From: Shewanella fidelis ATCC BAA-318
GTDB lineage: Bacteria; Pseudomonadota; Gammaproteobacteria; Enterobacterales; Shewanellaceae
DNA length: 64,000 bases
Reading direction: 5' to 3'
NCBI RefSeq assembly: GCF_000518605.1
Contig: NZ_JADX01000005.1
Span: 310,001 to 374,000, forward strand
Shown: piece after piece, positions 39,140 to 48,274 of the stretch
Numbering within the stretch: position 1 is the first letter of the stretch
Layout of the letters: the number at the start of each line of letters is the position of its first letter
Notes under the pieces: generated by a model
The model's database searches: none
What the model saw: only the letters and a program-made list of their open reading frames with translations
What the model was told of the DNA's origin: nothing
Made by a program: the position numbers and the translations under genes

Positions 39140-40510
39140 ATGAAACTATTAAAAACTGCTGCAGCTTTGGCTGTAGGTGTTGCACTTCTTACCGGTTGTA
39201 ATGATGACGATGTAAAGTATGTAGACCATACTGAAGTAAAAATTGCCACTTATAACCTTTCTTTTGATCGCCTTACCTTTGAAGACTTAGTTGCTGAAAT
39301 GGCACTGACCTCTGCAGAGCAAACTACGTTAGTTGAAGCTTACCTAGAAGATCGCGATGCGATGGAAGATGCTGATAAAGCAACCGCTGAAAAAGTGATT
39401 CAAATTCGTAACGTGGCTGCTATTATCCAAAAGACTCGCCCAGATGTGTTAATGATGGGTGAATACAACAACGATGGTACTGGTGAAGATTTATCAGCAC
39501 TTAAAGGCTTCCAAGAAAACTACCTTTCAGTTGCACAAAGTCTTGATGGTGCGGGTGGTGAAGCTAACCTAGAACCAATCGAATACCCATTTGCTGAAAG
39601 CTATGGTACTAACACAGGTTTGCTTAGTGGTTTTGACTTAAACAACGATGGCTATATCGCAACTAAAGAAGACATCGGCACTCCTGCGTATGCTGGTGAC
39701 TCTTGGGGTCATGGTGAATACCATGGTCGCTACGCATTCGCGTTAATGTCTAAGTATGAAATCGATACTAAGAACACTCGTACTTTCCAAAACTTTAAAT
39801 GGAAAGATCTTGAAGGTGCTGAGAACCCACTACTAGACGGTGAAAACTGGTATACAGATGAAGAATGGCAGCAAATGACACTGTCTTCTAAAAACCATGT
39901 TGACGCACCTATTTTAGTGCCGACGAAAGACGGTACTGAAACCATCCACATTCTTATGTCTCACCCAACACCACCAGTATTTGATACCGGTAAGAACAAG
40001 CTGCAAAATGCAGCTGAAGTTGAGTTCTGGCATAACTATGTAACCAATGCTCAAGATTTTTATGACGACGCCGGTAACAAGGGCGCACTAAAAGACGGTG
40101 CACACTTTGTTATTGTTGGCGACCAAAACCTTGATGCGGCTACTGGCGCAGGTGACGGCTTTACTGAAGTGATGGCAGCATTGCATGCAGACCCTGTAGT
40201 TAACCAAAACGTGACTAACGGTGACTTGTACCCAACTAGTTACGGCGCTGCGGAGTATGCTGCTGATCGTAATTCAGCTCACCCATATCCGAATCGGATT
40301 ACTGCTGAATTCCATAATCCATATGGCGGTATAAACGCTGACCACGCTATTCCTTCAGCGTCACTAAACATCGTTGATTCAGGTGTTTACTGGCAAGCTT
40401 CTTACCAAGACGGGCGTATGCTATTTAACGATAAGCGTATCGGTAAGTATGGTAATGGCAAAGATGTTTCTTCAGACCACCGCATGGTTTGGGTTAAAGC
40501 GCAGTTCTAA
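39140..40510 (+). CDS. Endonuclease/exonuclease/phosphatase-family lipoprotein
   Basis: The 456-residue product has a lipoprotein signal (MKLLKTAAALAVGVALLTGC) followed by Asn-Asp-Asp; Asp near the lipid cysteine can affect sorting between membranes. The EEP fold is suggested by KIATYNLSFDRL at the start, PDVLMMGEYNND (metal Glu), VIVGDQNLDAATG (Asp-x-Asn) and the C-terminal SSDHRMVWV (catalytic His). DLNNDGYIATKED looks like a calcium loop. The family includes nucleases and phosphodiesterases; a periplasmic or surface nuclease or phosphatase is plausible. A terminator follows. Confidence 0.8.
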   Translation: MKLLKTAAALAVGVALLTGCNDDDVKYVDHTEVKIATYNLSFDRLTFEDLVAEMALTSAEQTTLVEAYLEDRDAMEDADKATAEKVIQIRNVAAIIQKTRPDVLMMGEYNNDGTGEDLSALKGFQENYLSVAQSLDGAGGEANLEPIEYPFAESYGTNTGLLSGFDLNNDGYIATKEDIGTPAYAGDSWGHGEYHGRYAFALMSKYEIDTKNTRTFQNFKWKDLEGAENPLLDGENWYTDEEWQQMTLSSKNHVDAPILVPTKDGTETIHILMSHPTPPVFDTGKNKLQNAAEVEFWHNYVTNAQDFYDDAGNKGALKDGAHFVIVGDQNLDAATGAGDGFTEVMAALHADPVVNQNVTNGDLYPTSYGAAEYAADRNSAHPYPNRITAEFHNPYGGINADHAIPSASLNIVDSGVYWQASYQDGRMLFNDKRIGKYGNGKDVSSDHRMVWVKAQF

Positions 40511-40533
40511 TTAATCGTTTGTCCCAAAACAGT

Positions 40534-40560
40534 AAGCCCCGTTATTAACGGGGCTTTTTT
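40534..40560. terminator. Intrinsic terminator
   Basis: AAGCCCCGTTA and TAACGGGGCTTTTTT form a strong hairpin after the EEP lipoprotein gene. Confidence 0.9.
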
Positions 40561-40591
40561 GTTGCAGAATAAAGAGCAGGTGACAGATGGG

Positions 40592-41158
40592 TTAGCCAAA
40601 TTCGTTATAGCCATCAGCAGCAATAAACTCTATCCCCTTTGGTTGGTGCTGCATAATTGCGTCAACAATACTTTTATGGAAAAACAGTTGGTCTTTCCAG
40701 CCGATATCACGAAAAATAAGTCGTTGTTGCAGTGGTATTTGCTGTAACAGGTCTTGGTTTAATACTAGCTTGTTCATTCCTGAAATAAACTCACCGCCAT
40801 TGAACTCATCATAAAAGTCGAATTCACTTTGCTCGCGATCGATAGCTTTTATCTCGTTTTCAACTTGTAGCATCTGATAAAGGTGCTGGCCTTGATCAAA
40901 CAAGTTTACTTGAACCCAGTTTGTGGCATAGATATCGTTAAATTCTAATTGTTGGAATAACGACTGCTTAATACTCAGTCCTGGTACTAAAAAGATATCT
41001 GCCAGTTGATTTACATCATCACCGGTAAATTTTATGACTAAGGGGACAGGTTGTGCTGGCTGAGTGAACATATTGGTCGGTACTGTGCCGGAGAACTCGT
41101 CGGGAAAGTCATAAAAAGGAATGTTCATGTTCTCAACGGCAAAAAAGTACTCACTCAT
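40592..41158 (-). CDS. Imm11/DUF1629-like protein
   Basis: The 188-residue acidic cytoplasmic protein ends with RLIFRDIGWKDQLFFHKSIVDAIMQHQPKG-type sequence, which resembles the C-terminal pattern of Imm11 (DUF1629) proteins, some of which are predicted immunity factors to polymorphic toxins. No toxin gene is adjacent, so it may be an orphan or have another role. The resemblance is judged by eye. It is convergent with the EEP lipoprotein gene. Confidence 0.55.
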   Translation of the reverse strand: MSEYFFAVENMNIPFYDFPDEFSGTVPTNMFTQPAQPVPLVIKFTGDDVNQLADIFLVPGLSIKQSLFQQLEFNDIYATNWVQVNLFDQGQHLYQMLQVENEIKAIDREQSEFDFYDEFNGGEFISGMNKLVLNQDLLQQIPLQQRLIFRDIGWKDQLFFHKSIVDAIMQHQPKGIEFIAADGYNEFG

Positions 41159-41459
41159 TATCTTTCTCCAAACTTAGTGACAGCCTTATGGCAATACTAT
41201 TAATTGATTAATAATTGTAACGTTATTAAATTAAATATATGAAAATAAGTATATAGAAATCAATTATTGAACAGGTTTGTGCTAACTTAATAAATAATAT
41301 GTGACAAGCTTATAATTAATCTTATTTAGTTAGAATGTTTCATTGATTTACATCATATAATTTCAAAGTTTTCTTTCTTTAATTTAGTAGCTTACACCTA
41401 ATTATTGTTTTTAGGTGGGCATTGAAGTGTCTTTTGATAAGTTTAGGAATTTTGACTTC

Positions 41460-42257
41460 ATGAAATCTTTACTCCCATTGATTTTCGGTAGTGCTGTTTT
41501 AGTTGGTTGTGGCGGTAGTGACAGCGACTCCCCTTTATCGGATTCAATCATTGCTGAAACCGTTAAGTGTACAAATTTAGCTGAAGGCGGTTTATGTTCT
41601 CAAAATGTTTCTAATGCTTGGGGACAGATGGATCTGACATGGGCTACTTGTAATAGCTTGTATTGTTTTGAAGATGGCAGTGAGCCAGACGAAAATCCAA
41701 ATTTAACTCGCTGGCGTGAAGGTGAACTTATTCCGGTATATTTTCTAAATAGCGAAGACCCACGTTTTACTTATGCAATGAATAAGGCAGAGGAATTAGT
41801 CGGTTATAAGCTATTTGATAGAAAAGGCGTGATCAATCTAGATATTAGCAATATCTACAATATTGATTATTCTAGTGTTGAGACTAAATGGGGCTTTATC
41901 TGGAGTCAAGGCACAGCTTTAGATGAGTGCAGTTCAGGTACAGTATCGACTGGTCCAATGATGAACAGCATTGTCAATCACAGTGTGGGTTTAGATTATG
42001 GTATCAATCAACCTGTAGGGAACACGTTTAGCTGGATTAACCTAGACAGTGGCAGCGCTACACCTGAAACAAGTTGTACAAATGTTGCCAGTAATGAGGT
42101 AACTCTTCACGAGTTAGCGCACGCGCTTGGTATGAGTAATCACTTTGATGGATTTGGTGATGGCGCAGCATTTAACAATAATGCTGAAAGAGTATTGCGC
42201 ACCATGTATTCGAATCCACCTGGTCAACCTTTTGATGCGTTGAGCATTGCTCAGTAA
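41460..42257 (+). CDS. Metzincin-like zinc protease lipoprotein
   Basis: The frame opens at a GTG (41415), but ATG 41460 starts a proper lipoprotein signal, MKSLLPLIFGSAVLVGC, with lipobox LVGC; this gives 265 residues. The motif HELAHALGMSNH near residue 215 is a zinc-binding HExxH plus Gly and a third His, but the last His is one place later than in canonical HExxHxxGxxH. RTMYSNP after it could be the Met-turn. Several cysteines suggest disulfides outside the cytoplasm. It is probably a surface-anchored peptidase. A GGGTGGC/GCCACCC hairpin follows. Confidence 0.72.
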   Translation: MKSLLPLIFGSAVLVGCGGSDSDSPLSDSIIAETVKCTNLAEGGLCSQNVSNAWGQMDLTWATCNSLYCFEDGSEPDENPNLTRWREGELIPVYFLNSEDPRFTYAMNKAEELVGYKLFDRKGVINLDISNIYNIDYSSVETKWGFIWSQGTALDECSSGTVSTGPMMNSIVNHSVGLDYGINQPVGNTFSWINLDSGSATPETSCTNVASNEVTLHELAHALGMSNHFDGFGDGAAFNNNAERVLRTMYSNPPGQPFDALSIAQ

Positions 42258-42339
42258 ATCTTGATATTGTGGGTGGCCAAATGACTATTTAGCCACCCAG
42301 TTACAATCTTGTAAGTTATCTTACTGTATTGCTAAATGA

Positions 42340-42771
42340 CTAAGCCTGCATCCAATCAATTTTAACGCCTGCTTGGTTAAACATATCTTCGCTGATCTTA
42401 ATTTTATCACCCCAGCGCGATTGAAAATCTGCGCTTGGCATTGGGCTATGAACAGTGCTTAAACCAGTTTGGATGATTTTTGCGGCGCAGTTAGGGCAAG
42501 GGAAGTGGGTTACCCAGATCTCGCAACTGCTTAAATCACGCTTAGCATAAAGAATTGCGTTTTCTTCAGCGTGTAGAGTTTTGAGTAGCTTCATTTCGCG
42601 GTTATCGGTTTCGGCACTATCAGACACGCCGTGAGGGTAACCATTGAACCCAAGGGAAACGATACGATTGTTTTCGGTGATCACCGCACCTACCTGAGTT
42701 GATGGATCTTTACTCCAAGATGCAACGAGCTCAGCCATCTGTAAAAAACGTGTTGCCCACTTTGTCATCAT
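42340..42771 (-). CDS. Deoxycytidylate deaminase-like zinc enzyme
   Basis: The 143-residue product has the CDA-fold zinc site: HAEENAIL (His ligand and catalytic Glu) and PCPNCA (two Cys ligands), with the N-terminal DPSTQVGAVI and GFNGYPHG of the dCMP deaminase group. It would convert dCMP to dUMP, feeding dTTP synthesis. AGGAG lies 10 bases before the first ATG. Confidence 0.85.
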   Translation of the reverse strand: MMTKWATRFLQMAELVASWSKDPSTQVGAVITENNRIVSLGFNGYPHGVSDSAETDNREMKLLKTLHAEENAILYAKRDLSSCEIWVTHFPCPNCAAKIIQTGLSTVHSPMPSADFQSRWGDKIKISEDMFNQAGVKIDWMQA

Positions 42772-42990
42772 CGAATTGAATCTCCTAAATCTATATCATT
42801 GAATAAACCGCTTAACTAGTCGTTATTCTCTATGCAGAACAATGATAAATCAATATATAAGCTATCTAAGGTGCTTTTAGGTTTCGATTTTGCTGCGATT
42901 TGTTGCGTTTCTTTGATATAGCCCCGCGATCCCGCCTAGGGCTTAGGTTTATGATGACCACCTATTTTGCATAACAAAAGTCGCACACAG

Positions 42991-44097
42991 ATGACAAATA
43001 TCAATCAACAAAGACTCGTTGAACAGTTTATCTCACTGGTCAAAATTGACAGTGAATCTGGTAATGAAAAAGCCGTTGCAGAGACGCTTACTGAGCAGCT
43101 AGGTCAGCTAGGTTTTGAGATCACTAAGCTGGAAGTACCGGGTGATATTACCAATGGTTTTAATATTTATGGCAAATTAGCAGGATCATTACCGGGTAGT
43201 ATTGCTTTTAGTAGCCATATGGATACGGTTACTCCTGGTAATAATATTGAGCCAATTATTGAAGACGGTATTATCCGCTCAAAAGGCGATACCATTTTAG
43301 GTGGTGATGATAAATCTGGTATTGCTGCGGTAATGGAAGCGGTGCGCAGTATTCAAGAGAGCGGCCAAGCCCACAAAACCCTTGAAGTGGCGTTTACTGT
43401 TTATGAAGAGCGCGGTATGCATGGCGCTAAAAATTTCGACATAAGTAAGATAGAGTCTAAACAAGCAATCGTACTTGATTCTGGTGGGCCTATTGGCACT
43501 ATCATTACCACTGCACCTGGTCAGCAAAGCCTAAAGGTAACCATTAAAGGCAAACCTGCTCACGCAGGACTTGAGCCAGAAGCAGGGATCAGCGCATTAA
43601 CGGTTGCCGCGGATGCTATCAGCAATATGCAACTTAGCCGCATTGATGATGAAACTACCGCGAACATTGGTGTGGTAACGGGTGGTCAAGCAACGAATAT
43701 TGTGATGCCAGAGCTCTACTTAGAAGCCGAAGCTCGCTCACTTAACGACGACAAGTTAGCAAAGCAAGTTAATCATATGGTGTCGACCTTTGAAGCTGCA
43801 GCCGCTAAGCATGGCGCCAGTATCGAAATCGAGTCGACTCGCTCTTACAACGCCTACCATATCGCAGATGATGACGCGCATGTGTTAGCAATCAAAGACA
43901 CTTTTGCCGCAATAGGTATTGATGCCGTGACTAAGCCTACGGGGGGCGGATCTGATGCCAATATCTTTAACGCTAATGGCTTAAAAACGGTGAACTTATC
44001 TACCGGTATGGCTAAAGTTCATACCACTGATGAGTTTATTGCGGTTGCCGATATGGTGGCAATAACCCAGTTTATTCAGTGTTATCTAACCCGCTAA
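42991..44097 (+). CDS. M20-family metallopeptidase, PepT-like
   Basis: With ATG 42991 the protein has 368 residues (the frame extends to a TTG at 42967). M20 features: FSSHMDTVTPG (metal His and Asp), GGDDKSGIAAVMEA (bridging Asp), TVYEERGMHGAKN (catalytic Glu-Glu), then the dimerisation lid and GGGSDANIF near the C-terminus. It resembles tripeptidase PepT and related di-zinc aminopeptidases; the exact peptide substrate is not clear. No strong ribosome site is visible. It ends at a terminator that recurs at 48224. Confidence 0.85.
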   Translation: MTNINQQRLVEQFISLVKIDSESGNEKAVAETLTEQLGQLGFEITKLEVPGDITNGFNIYGKLAGSLPGSIAFSSHMDTVTPGNNIEPIIEDGIIRSKGDTILGGDDKSGIAAVMEAVRSIQESGQAHKTLEVAFTVYEERGMHGAKNFDISKIESKQAIVLDSGGPIGTIITTAPGQQSLKVTIKGKPAHAGLEPEAGISALTVAADAISNMQLSRIDDETTANIGVVTGGQATNIVMPELYLEAEARSLNDDKLAKQVNHMVSTFEAAAAKHGASIEIESTRSYNAYHIADDDAHVLAIKDTFAAIGIDAVTKPTGGGSDANIFNANGLKTVNLSTGMAKVHTTDEFIAVADMVAITQFIQCYLTR

Positions 44098-44131
44098 TCT
44101 TTATCTACAGTTTTAATACTGAGAGCTAATA

Positions 44132-44165
44132 ATAAAAGCTCGGCTTAGGCCGAGCTTTTTTGTTT
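44132..44165. terminator. Terminator, copy 1 of an exact 34-bp direct repeat
   Basis: AAAAGCTCGGC and GCCGAGCTTTTTTG form an intrinsic terminator after the M20 peptidase gene. The 34 bp are identical to 48224-48257; the two copies bracket the molybdoenzyme/cytochrome pair. Confidence 0.9.
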
Positions 44166-44181
44166 AATGGGATGGCAATTG

Positions 44182-46818
44182 CTACTTCTTAGCGTGTTTA
44201 TTTAAAAACTCCAGCACCAGTTTTTGATCGGCTGCATTGAGTCCTGAGCGTGGAAACATACTTTTGGTGATCCCTTTCCATTGATTAATGGTGTACTCAT
44301 CTGGGTGTGGTGAGGCATGACATAAGCTACAGCTACCATAGAAGAGTGTTTCACCTTTTGACTGGGTACCTTTTTTATTACCGCTAACCGCTTTAAGGCG
44401 TGTGCCAAGCTGGAGGCTCCATACATCAATTGGATTTTGGGCGGTTATTATTTTTGGGGGAGTATAAGCAAGATTTTCTGATAATGGGTCGGTACATTTT
44501 TTGAAATACGCTAAGCAAGTATTAGCACTTGTCGCTTGACTAAGGCCACTACAAGGCTTGCTTGAGGTGAGCATATTGATGGAGCCTGAGTTACAGCGGC
44601 CTTTATCATCAAGCTGTAACCAAGCTCCTTCATGAATGTAAATCACTCCAGGCATGCAATCGGCGATGATTTTTGCTCCACACAGAGTGGTACCGCGATC
44701 ATTATATACCTCGATAATATCGCCCTCTTTAATGCGCCTTTCTTTTGCGTCTGCAGCATTGAGCATGGCGATTTGTCGACCTGTTAATGACTCATTAGAA
44801 TTGACTTCCGTATTAGCCATTTGTGAATGAAGTCGCATCCAAGGGTGTGGGCTGAGCACTTGAACTTGTCCATCTTTTGCATTGCCTAGCCACTCAAAGG
44901 GAGCCATCCATTTCGGCATGCCGGGACAATCTGCGATGTTAAAGGCGTCAATCGTTGAGCTATACAGTTCAATTTTGCCAGAAGGTGTGTGTAGAGGGTG
45001 CTTGTTAGGGTCTTGATAGAATTCAGCATGCCGAACATAAGCATCCGCCGTTTTTGGCGTAGCTAAATGGCTGATGCCGTTATTCCAGAAGGTATCAAAG
45101 TCATCGGGGCCGTCGGAGTTTTCATAGGAGTGACGCAAATGCTCCATCATGGTTTTGCCGCCAGTGTACTGGTCATGCACATTAAACATAAATGCAAGTC
45201 GTGAGAAAATTTCATAGTCATCTAAGCTTTCGCCCACAGGTTCAATCACCTGCTTCATCGCGTAAATTTTATTATTGCTATAGGTGCCACCAGAACTTAT
45301 GTCGTTACGCTCAAGCGTTGTGGTTGAGGGGAGTACGATATCGGCATAGCGAGAAGAGGCGCACCACCATGGATCTTGGCAAATTACTGTATCGACTTTT
45401 TCTAAGGCTTTAATTAATTCATTGGTGTTCTGTTGATGGGACATTAAGTTATTGCCAGAATTATAAATTAACTTAGTATCGGGGAAAGTTTTTGGGCTGC
45501 CGTCACGGCTAAAGGCTTTACCAGGGTTATTGAGCATTTCTGAAATTAACACCACGGGAACCGTCTTGGAGACCGGATTTCGGCCTTGTGATAACCCGAT
45601 AGGCATGCGCATACCAGATTGAGGCATCCCGCCACAGCCATAATGCCAGCTGAAGCCGCACCCCACTCCAGGTTTACCAATTTTACCCGCCATGGCTGTG
45701 AAGTTAATGATTGCCCAGTGGATCATCTCGCCATGGTCGGCTCGCTGCAATGACCAGCCCGCAGCAATTTGAGTACGCTTGGTTACCATCAGTTCGGCCA
45801 GTTCAATAATTTGTTTACTGGTTAACCCTGTAATAGCTGCAGCCCACTCCGGAGTTTTCTTTATGCCGTCTTCACTACCGTCTAAGTAGGCAAGGTATTT
45901 ATCAAAGCCTACTGTGTATTTATCTATGTAGGCTTGATCATGTTGGTTGCTGCTATATAAGTGATAGGACATGGCCGTAAATAGGGCTGTATCTGTGCCG
46001 GGGCGTATATGGATCACATCGCTACCGAGTTGAGCATCTGAATAGGTTTTCTGCGGGTTGATAGAGATAAACTTGATGCCCTTTTTAGCAAAGGCTAGCC
46101 AATGCTGATGCATTTGATGATCTGCAACGGTAAACTCAATACGATTGGTCTTAAAAGGGTCGCAACCGACAAAGATAAAGACTTGAGTATTATGCTCGAT
46201 AACCTCCCAAGCCGTCTGAGGTGAGTAAACTTCTAAGTCGCCAATTATGTGGGGTAAAATCACTTCTGATGCACCAGCTGAATAATCCCCGCTGCAGCTG
46301 CTTTGTCCCCCGATAAGATTAAAGAATCGTCCTTGTAAAGTTTGTGGCCTCATTAGCCCTGAATGTGACCATCCTCCGTATGAAGAGCTAAAAATAGCTT
46401 CATTACCGTGTTCTTGAATAGTTTTTGCGATGGCGTATGAGGTGAGTGCAATAGCTGTTTTCCAATCAACTCGTACAAAAGGCTCTTTACCACGCAGGTG
46501 TGGTTTGTGGTCGCCTAATGGATTGTCATAAAAGGATTTACGCACCATAGGATACATAACACGAGTGTCGCTATAGGTTCGGCCTAAAATACCTTTAGTT
46601 AGCATCTCTGTAGGAAATTCATCAATATCATTGATGGGTTGAATTCCAATGAGTTTGCCATTTTTAACAATGGCTTTGAATGGGCCATAATGAGAGGCAT
46701 GATGAATAACTTGAGTATCATCAGCAAAGACTTTGCTCGCGGGGAATAAAGTCAGCCCTTGGGCTGCGAAAGCTGAAGCTAATGATGCTTTTAAAAAGTT
46801 ACGTCTTGATAGTGCCAT
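44182..46818 (-). CDS. TorA/DmsA-type molybdopterin reductase with C-terminal cytochrome c domain
   Basis: The 878-residue product has a twin-arginine signal (SRRNFLKASLASAFAAQG) and is exported folded. SSYGGWSHSGLMRPQTLQ matches the Mo-binding region of the Ser-ligated TMAO/DMSO/biotin-sulfoxide reductases; no N-terminal Fe-S cysteine motif is seen, as in TorA. TorA is about 830-850 residues; here residues about 822-878 add a haem-c domain with CSLCH (Cys830, Cys833, His834). That tail resembles the last domain of the divergent cytochrome. It probably reduces an N- or S-oxide during anaerobic respiration; the substrate is not decided by sequence. No torD chaperone is nearby. Confidence 0.85.
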   Translation of the reverse strand: MALSRRNFLKASLASAFAAQGLTLFPASKVFADDTQVIHHASHYGPFKAIVKNGKLIGIQPINDIDEFPTEMLTKGILGRTYSDTRVMYPMVRKSFYDNPLGDHKPHLRGKEPFVRVDWKTAIALTSYAIAKTIQEHGNEAIFSSSYGGWSHSGLMRPQTLQGRFFNLIGGQSSCSGDYSAGASEVILPHIIGDLEVYSPQTAWEVIEHNTQVFIFVGCDPFKTNRIEFTVADHQMHQHWLAFAKKGIKFISINPQKTYSDAQLGSDVIHIRPGTDTALFTAMSYHLYSSNQHDQAYIDKYTVGFDKYLAYLDGSEDGIKKTPEWAAAITGLTSKQIIELAELMVTKRTQIAAGWSLQRADHGEMIHWAIINFTAMAGKIGKPGVGCGFSWHYGCGGMPQSGMRMPIGLSQGRNPVSKTVPVVLISEMLNNPGKAFSRDGSPKTFPDTKLIYNSGNNLMSHQQNTNELIKALEKVDTVICQDPWWCASSRYADIVLPSTTTLERNDISSGGTYSNNKIYAMKQVIEPVGESLDDYEIFSRLAFMFNVHDQYTGGKTMMEHLRHSYENSDGPDDFDTFWNNGISHLATPKTADAYVRHAEFYQDPNKHPLHTPSGKIELYSSTIDAFNIADCPGMPKWMAPFEWLGNAKDGQVQVLSPHPWMRLHSQMANTEVNSNESLTGRQIAMLNAADAKERRIKEGDIIEVYNDRGTTLCGAKIIADCMPGVIYIHEGAWLQLDDKGRCNSGSINMLTSSKPCSGLSQATSANTCLAYFKKCTDPLSENLAYTPPKIITAQNPIDVWSLQLGTRLKAVSGNKKGTQSKGETLFYGSCSLCHASPHPDEYTINQWKGITKSMFPRSGLNAADQKLVLEFLNKHAKK

Positions 46819-46994
46819 GTTCTATTCCCAATTCAAGTGCATACAAACCCGCTTTAGTCTCTCTTAAATCATGACTGTGCGAATAAGGCATTAGTCAGCT
46901 AACCGGGGATTCTTGTGTCTGTTTTTTAAACTTTAACTATCATTATTGTAGTTCAAGATAAAAAGCTGACACGGATTAACAATGGAATTTCAAT
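46819..46994. promoter_or_regulatory. Divergent promoter region of the molybdoenzyme and cytochrome
   Basis: These 176 bp carry both promoters, so the pair is probably co-regulated. I find no convincing FNR, CRP or TorR box here. Confidence 0.45.
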
Positions 46995-48149
46995 ATGAAG
47001 AGAGCTTGGCATTTTTTTACAAAACCTAGTACGAAGTACTCTGTTTTTACTATTGCACTGGTTGCTGTTGTAATGACTCTTGTTAGTGTATTTGTATTTC
47101 ATGAGTCGATTGAATATAGCTCTTCGACTGAGTTTTGTGTTTCCTGTCACTCAATGGATGAGAATTACAACGAATATAAAAATAGTATTCATTTTAAAAA
47201 TGCGGCAGGAGTTAGAGCTGAGTGTCGTGATTGCCATATTCCGGAAGATAATCCGATAGACTTTCTTAAAGCTAAGATTGGCGGATTAGGTGATATCTAT
47301 AGCGAGTATATTTCTGGTGATATCGATACGCCGTTAAAGTTTGAGCAGCACAGGCAAAAGATGGCAGAAGATGTTTGGAAAATGATGGCAGACACTAACT
47401 CTGCGCCCTGTAAAAGTTGTCACACTTATGATGCCATGGATCATGCTAAGCAATCACCTGCTGCAGCTGCAGCTATGACAGGCGCAGCAGCGAAAAACAT
47501 GAACTGTATTGAATGCCATAAAGGTATCGCGCATCAATTGCCTATTGTGAGTGAGAAGTTTCATGAAGTGTTTACACAGTTAAAAGCCAATTCGGCTATC
47601 GCGCCGTCAGCCACCACACTTTACACATTAACTGAGAAAAAGCTCTATAGTGACGCGAATGAGCATAGCTCCATTGAAGGAATACTCTTGCCTGCATCTG
47701 GTGTAACAGTGCTAGCAACTAAAAATAACATGCTGCAGGTTAAACTTGTTGGCTGGCATGAAAAGTCTGCCCAAAGTGGCATTATTAACCAAGAGCTTGG
47801 CAAGTTTATCAATGTTGCTAAGTTGAAAGAGTCCGCTAAAGCAACGGAGAAGCTTATTCAGGAAAAGGTCGATCCGCTTACAGGGATGCAATGGCAACAA
47901 GTTGAAATAACAGCTTGGATCACACAGAGCTATCTACAGCCGAATATGGAGTCTATTTGGCAATATGCGAAAGGTATGTATAACGAAACATGTAGTGCTT
48001 GTCATGCTGTAACTGCTCCAGAATTTTTATCTGCAAATCAGTGGATAGACACATTAAAGTCGATGAAGGTTTATAACTCACTCACACCGACAGAAGAGCG
48101 GACCTTACTGAAATATTTACAAATGCATGCTAAAGATATGCCACAGTAA
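46995..48149 (+). CDS. TorC/NapC-like pentahaem membrane cytochrome
   Basis: The 384-residue protein has one N-terminal membrane anchor (residues about 16-38) and five CxxCH motifs: CVSCH, CRDCH, CKSCH and CIECH in the NapC/NirT-type part and CSACH (Cys333, Cys336, His337) in a C-terminal monohaem domain, the layout of TorC. It would take electrons from the quinol pool to the divergent molybdoenzyme in the periplasm. Its last 54 residues align with the haem tail of that enzyme (C-x-x-CHA, QW, KSM, L-x-x-x-HAK). Confidence 0.88.
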   Translation: MKRAWHFFTKPSTKYSVFTIALVAVVMTLVSVFVFHESIEYSSSTEFCVSCHSMDENYNEYKNSIHFKNAAGVRAECRDCHIPEDNPIDFLKAKIGGLGDIYSEYISGDIDTPLKFEQHRQKMAEDVWKMMADTNSAPCKSCHTYDAMDHAKQSPAAAAAMTGAAAKNMNCIECHKGIAHQLPIVSEKFHEVFTQLKANSAIAPSATTLYTLTEKKLYSDANEHSSIEGILLPASGVTVLATKNNMLQVKLVGWHEKSAQSGIINQELGKFINVAKLKESAKATEKLIQEKVDPLTGMQWQQVEITAWITQSYLQPNMESIWQYAKGMYNETCSACHAVTAPEFLSANQWIDTLKSMKVYNSLTPTEERTLLKYLQMHAKDMPQ

Positions 48150-48223
48150 AGCGATATCGAGCTAGTTGGTTGTATGAGTTTAAAGCTTTGAGTGAGAGGG
48201 ATATTTACGAATGAGAAGGGCTG

Positions 48224-48257
48224 ATAAAAGCTCGGCTTAGGCCGAGCTTTTTTGTTT
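48224..48257. terminator. Terminator, copy 2 of an exact 34-bp direct repeat
   Basis: It is identical over 34 bp to 44132-44165, in the same orientation, and lies between the cytochrome gene and the end of nhaD. The symmetrical hairpin can serve both convergent genes. Confidence 0.88.
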
Positions 48258-48274
48258 GTTTCCAAAGTCGATGA

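Noticed and set aside
46819..46994. TorR boxes upstream of the Tor-like genes
   Set aside because: No repeats resembling the CTGTTCATAT decamer were found.
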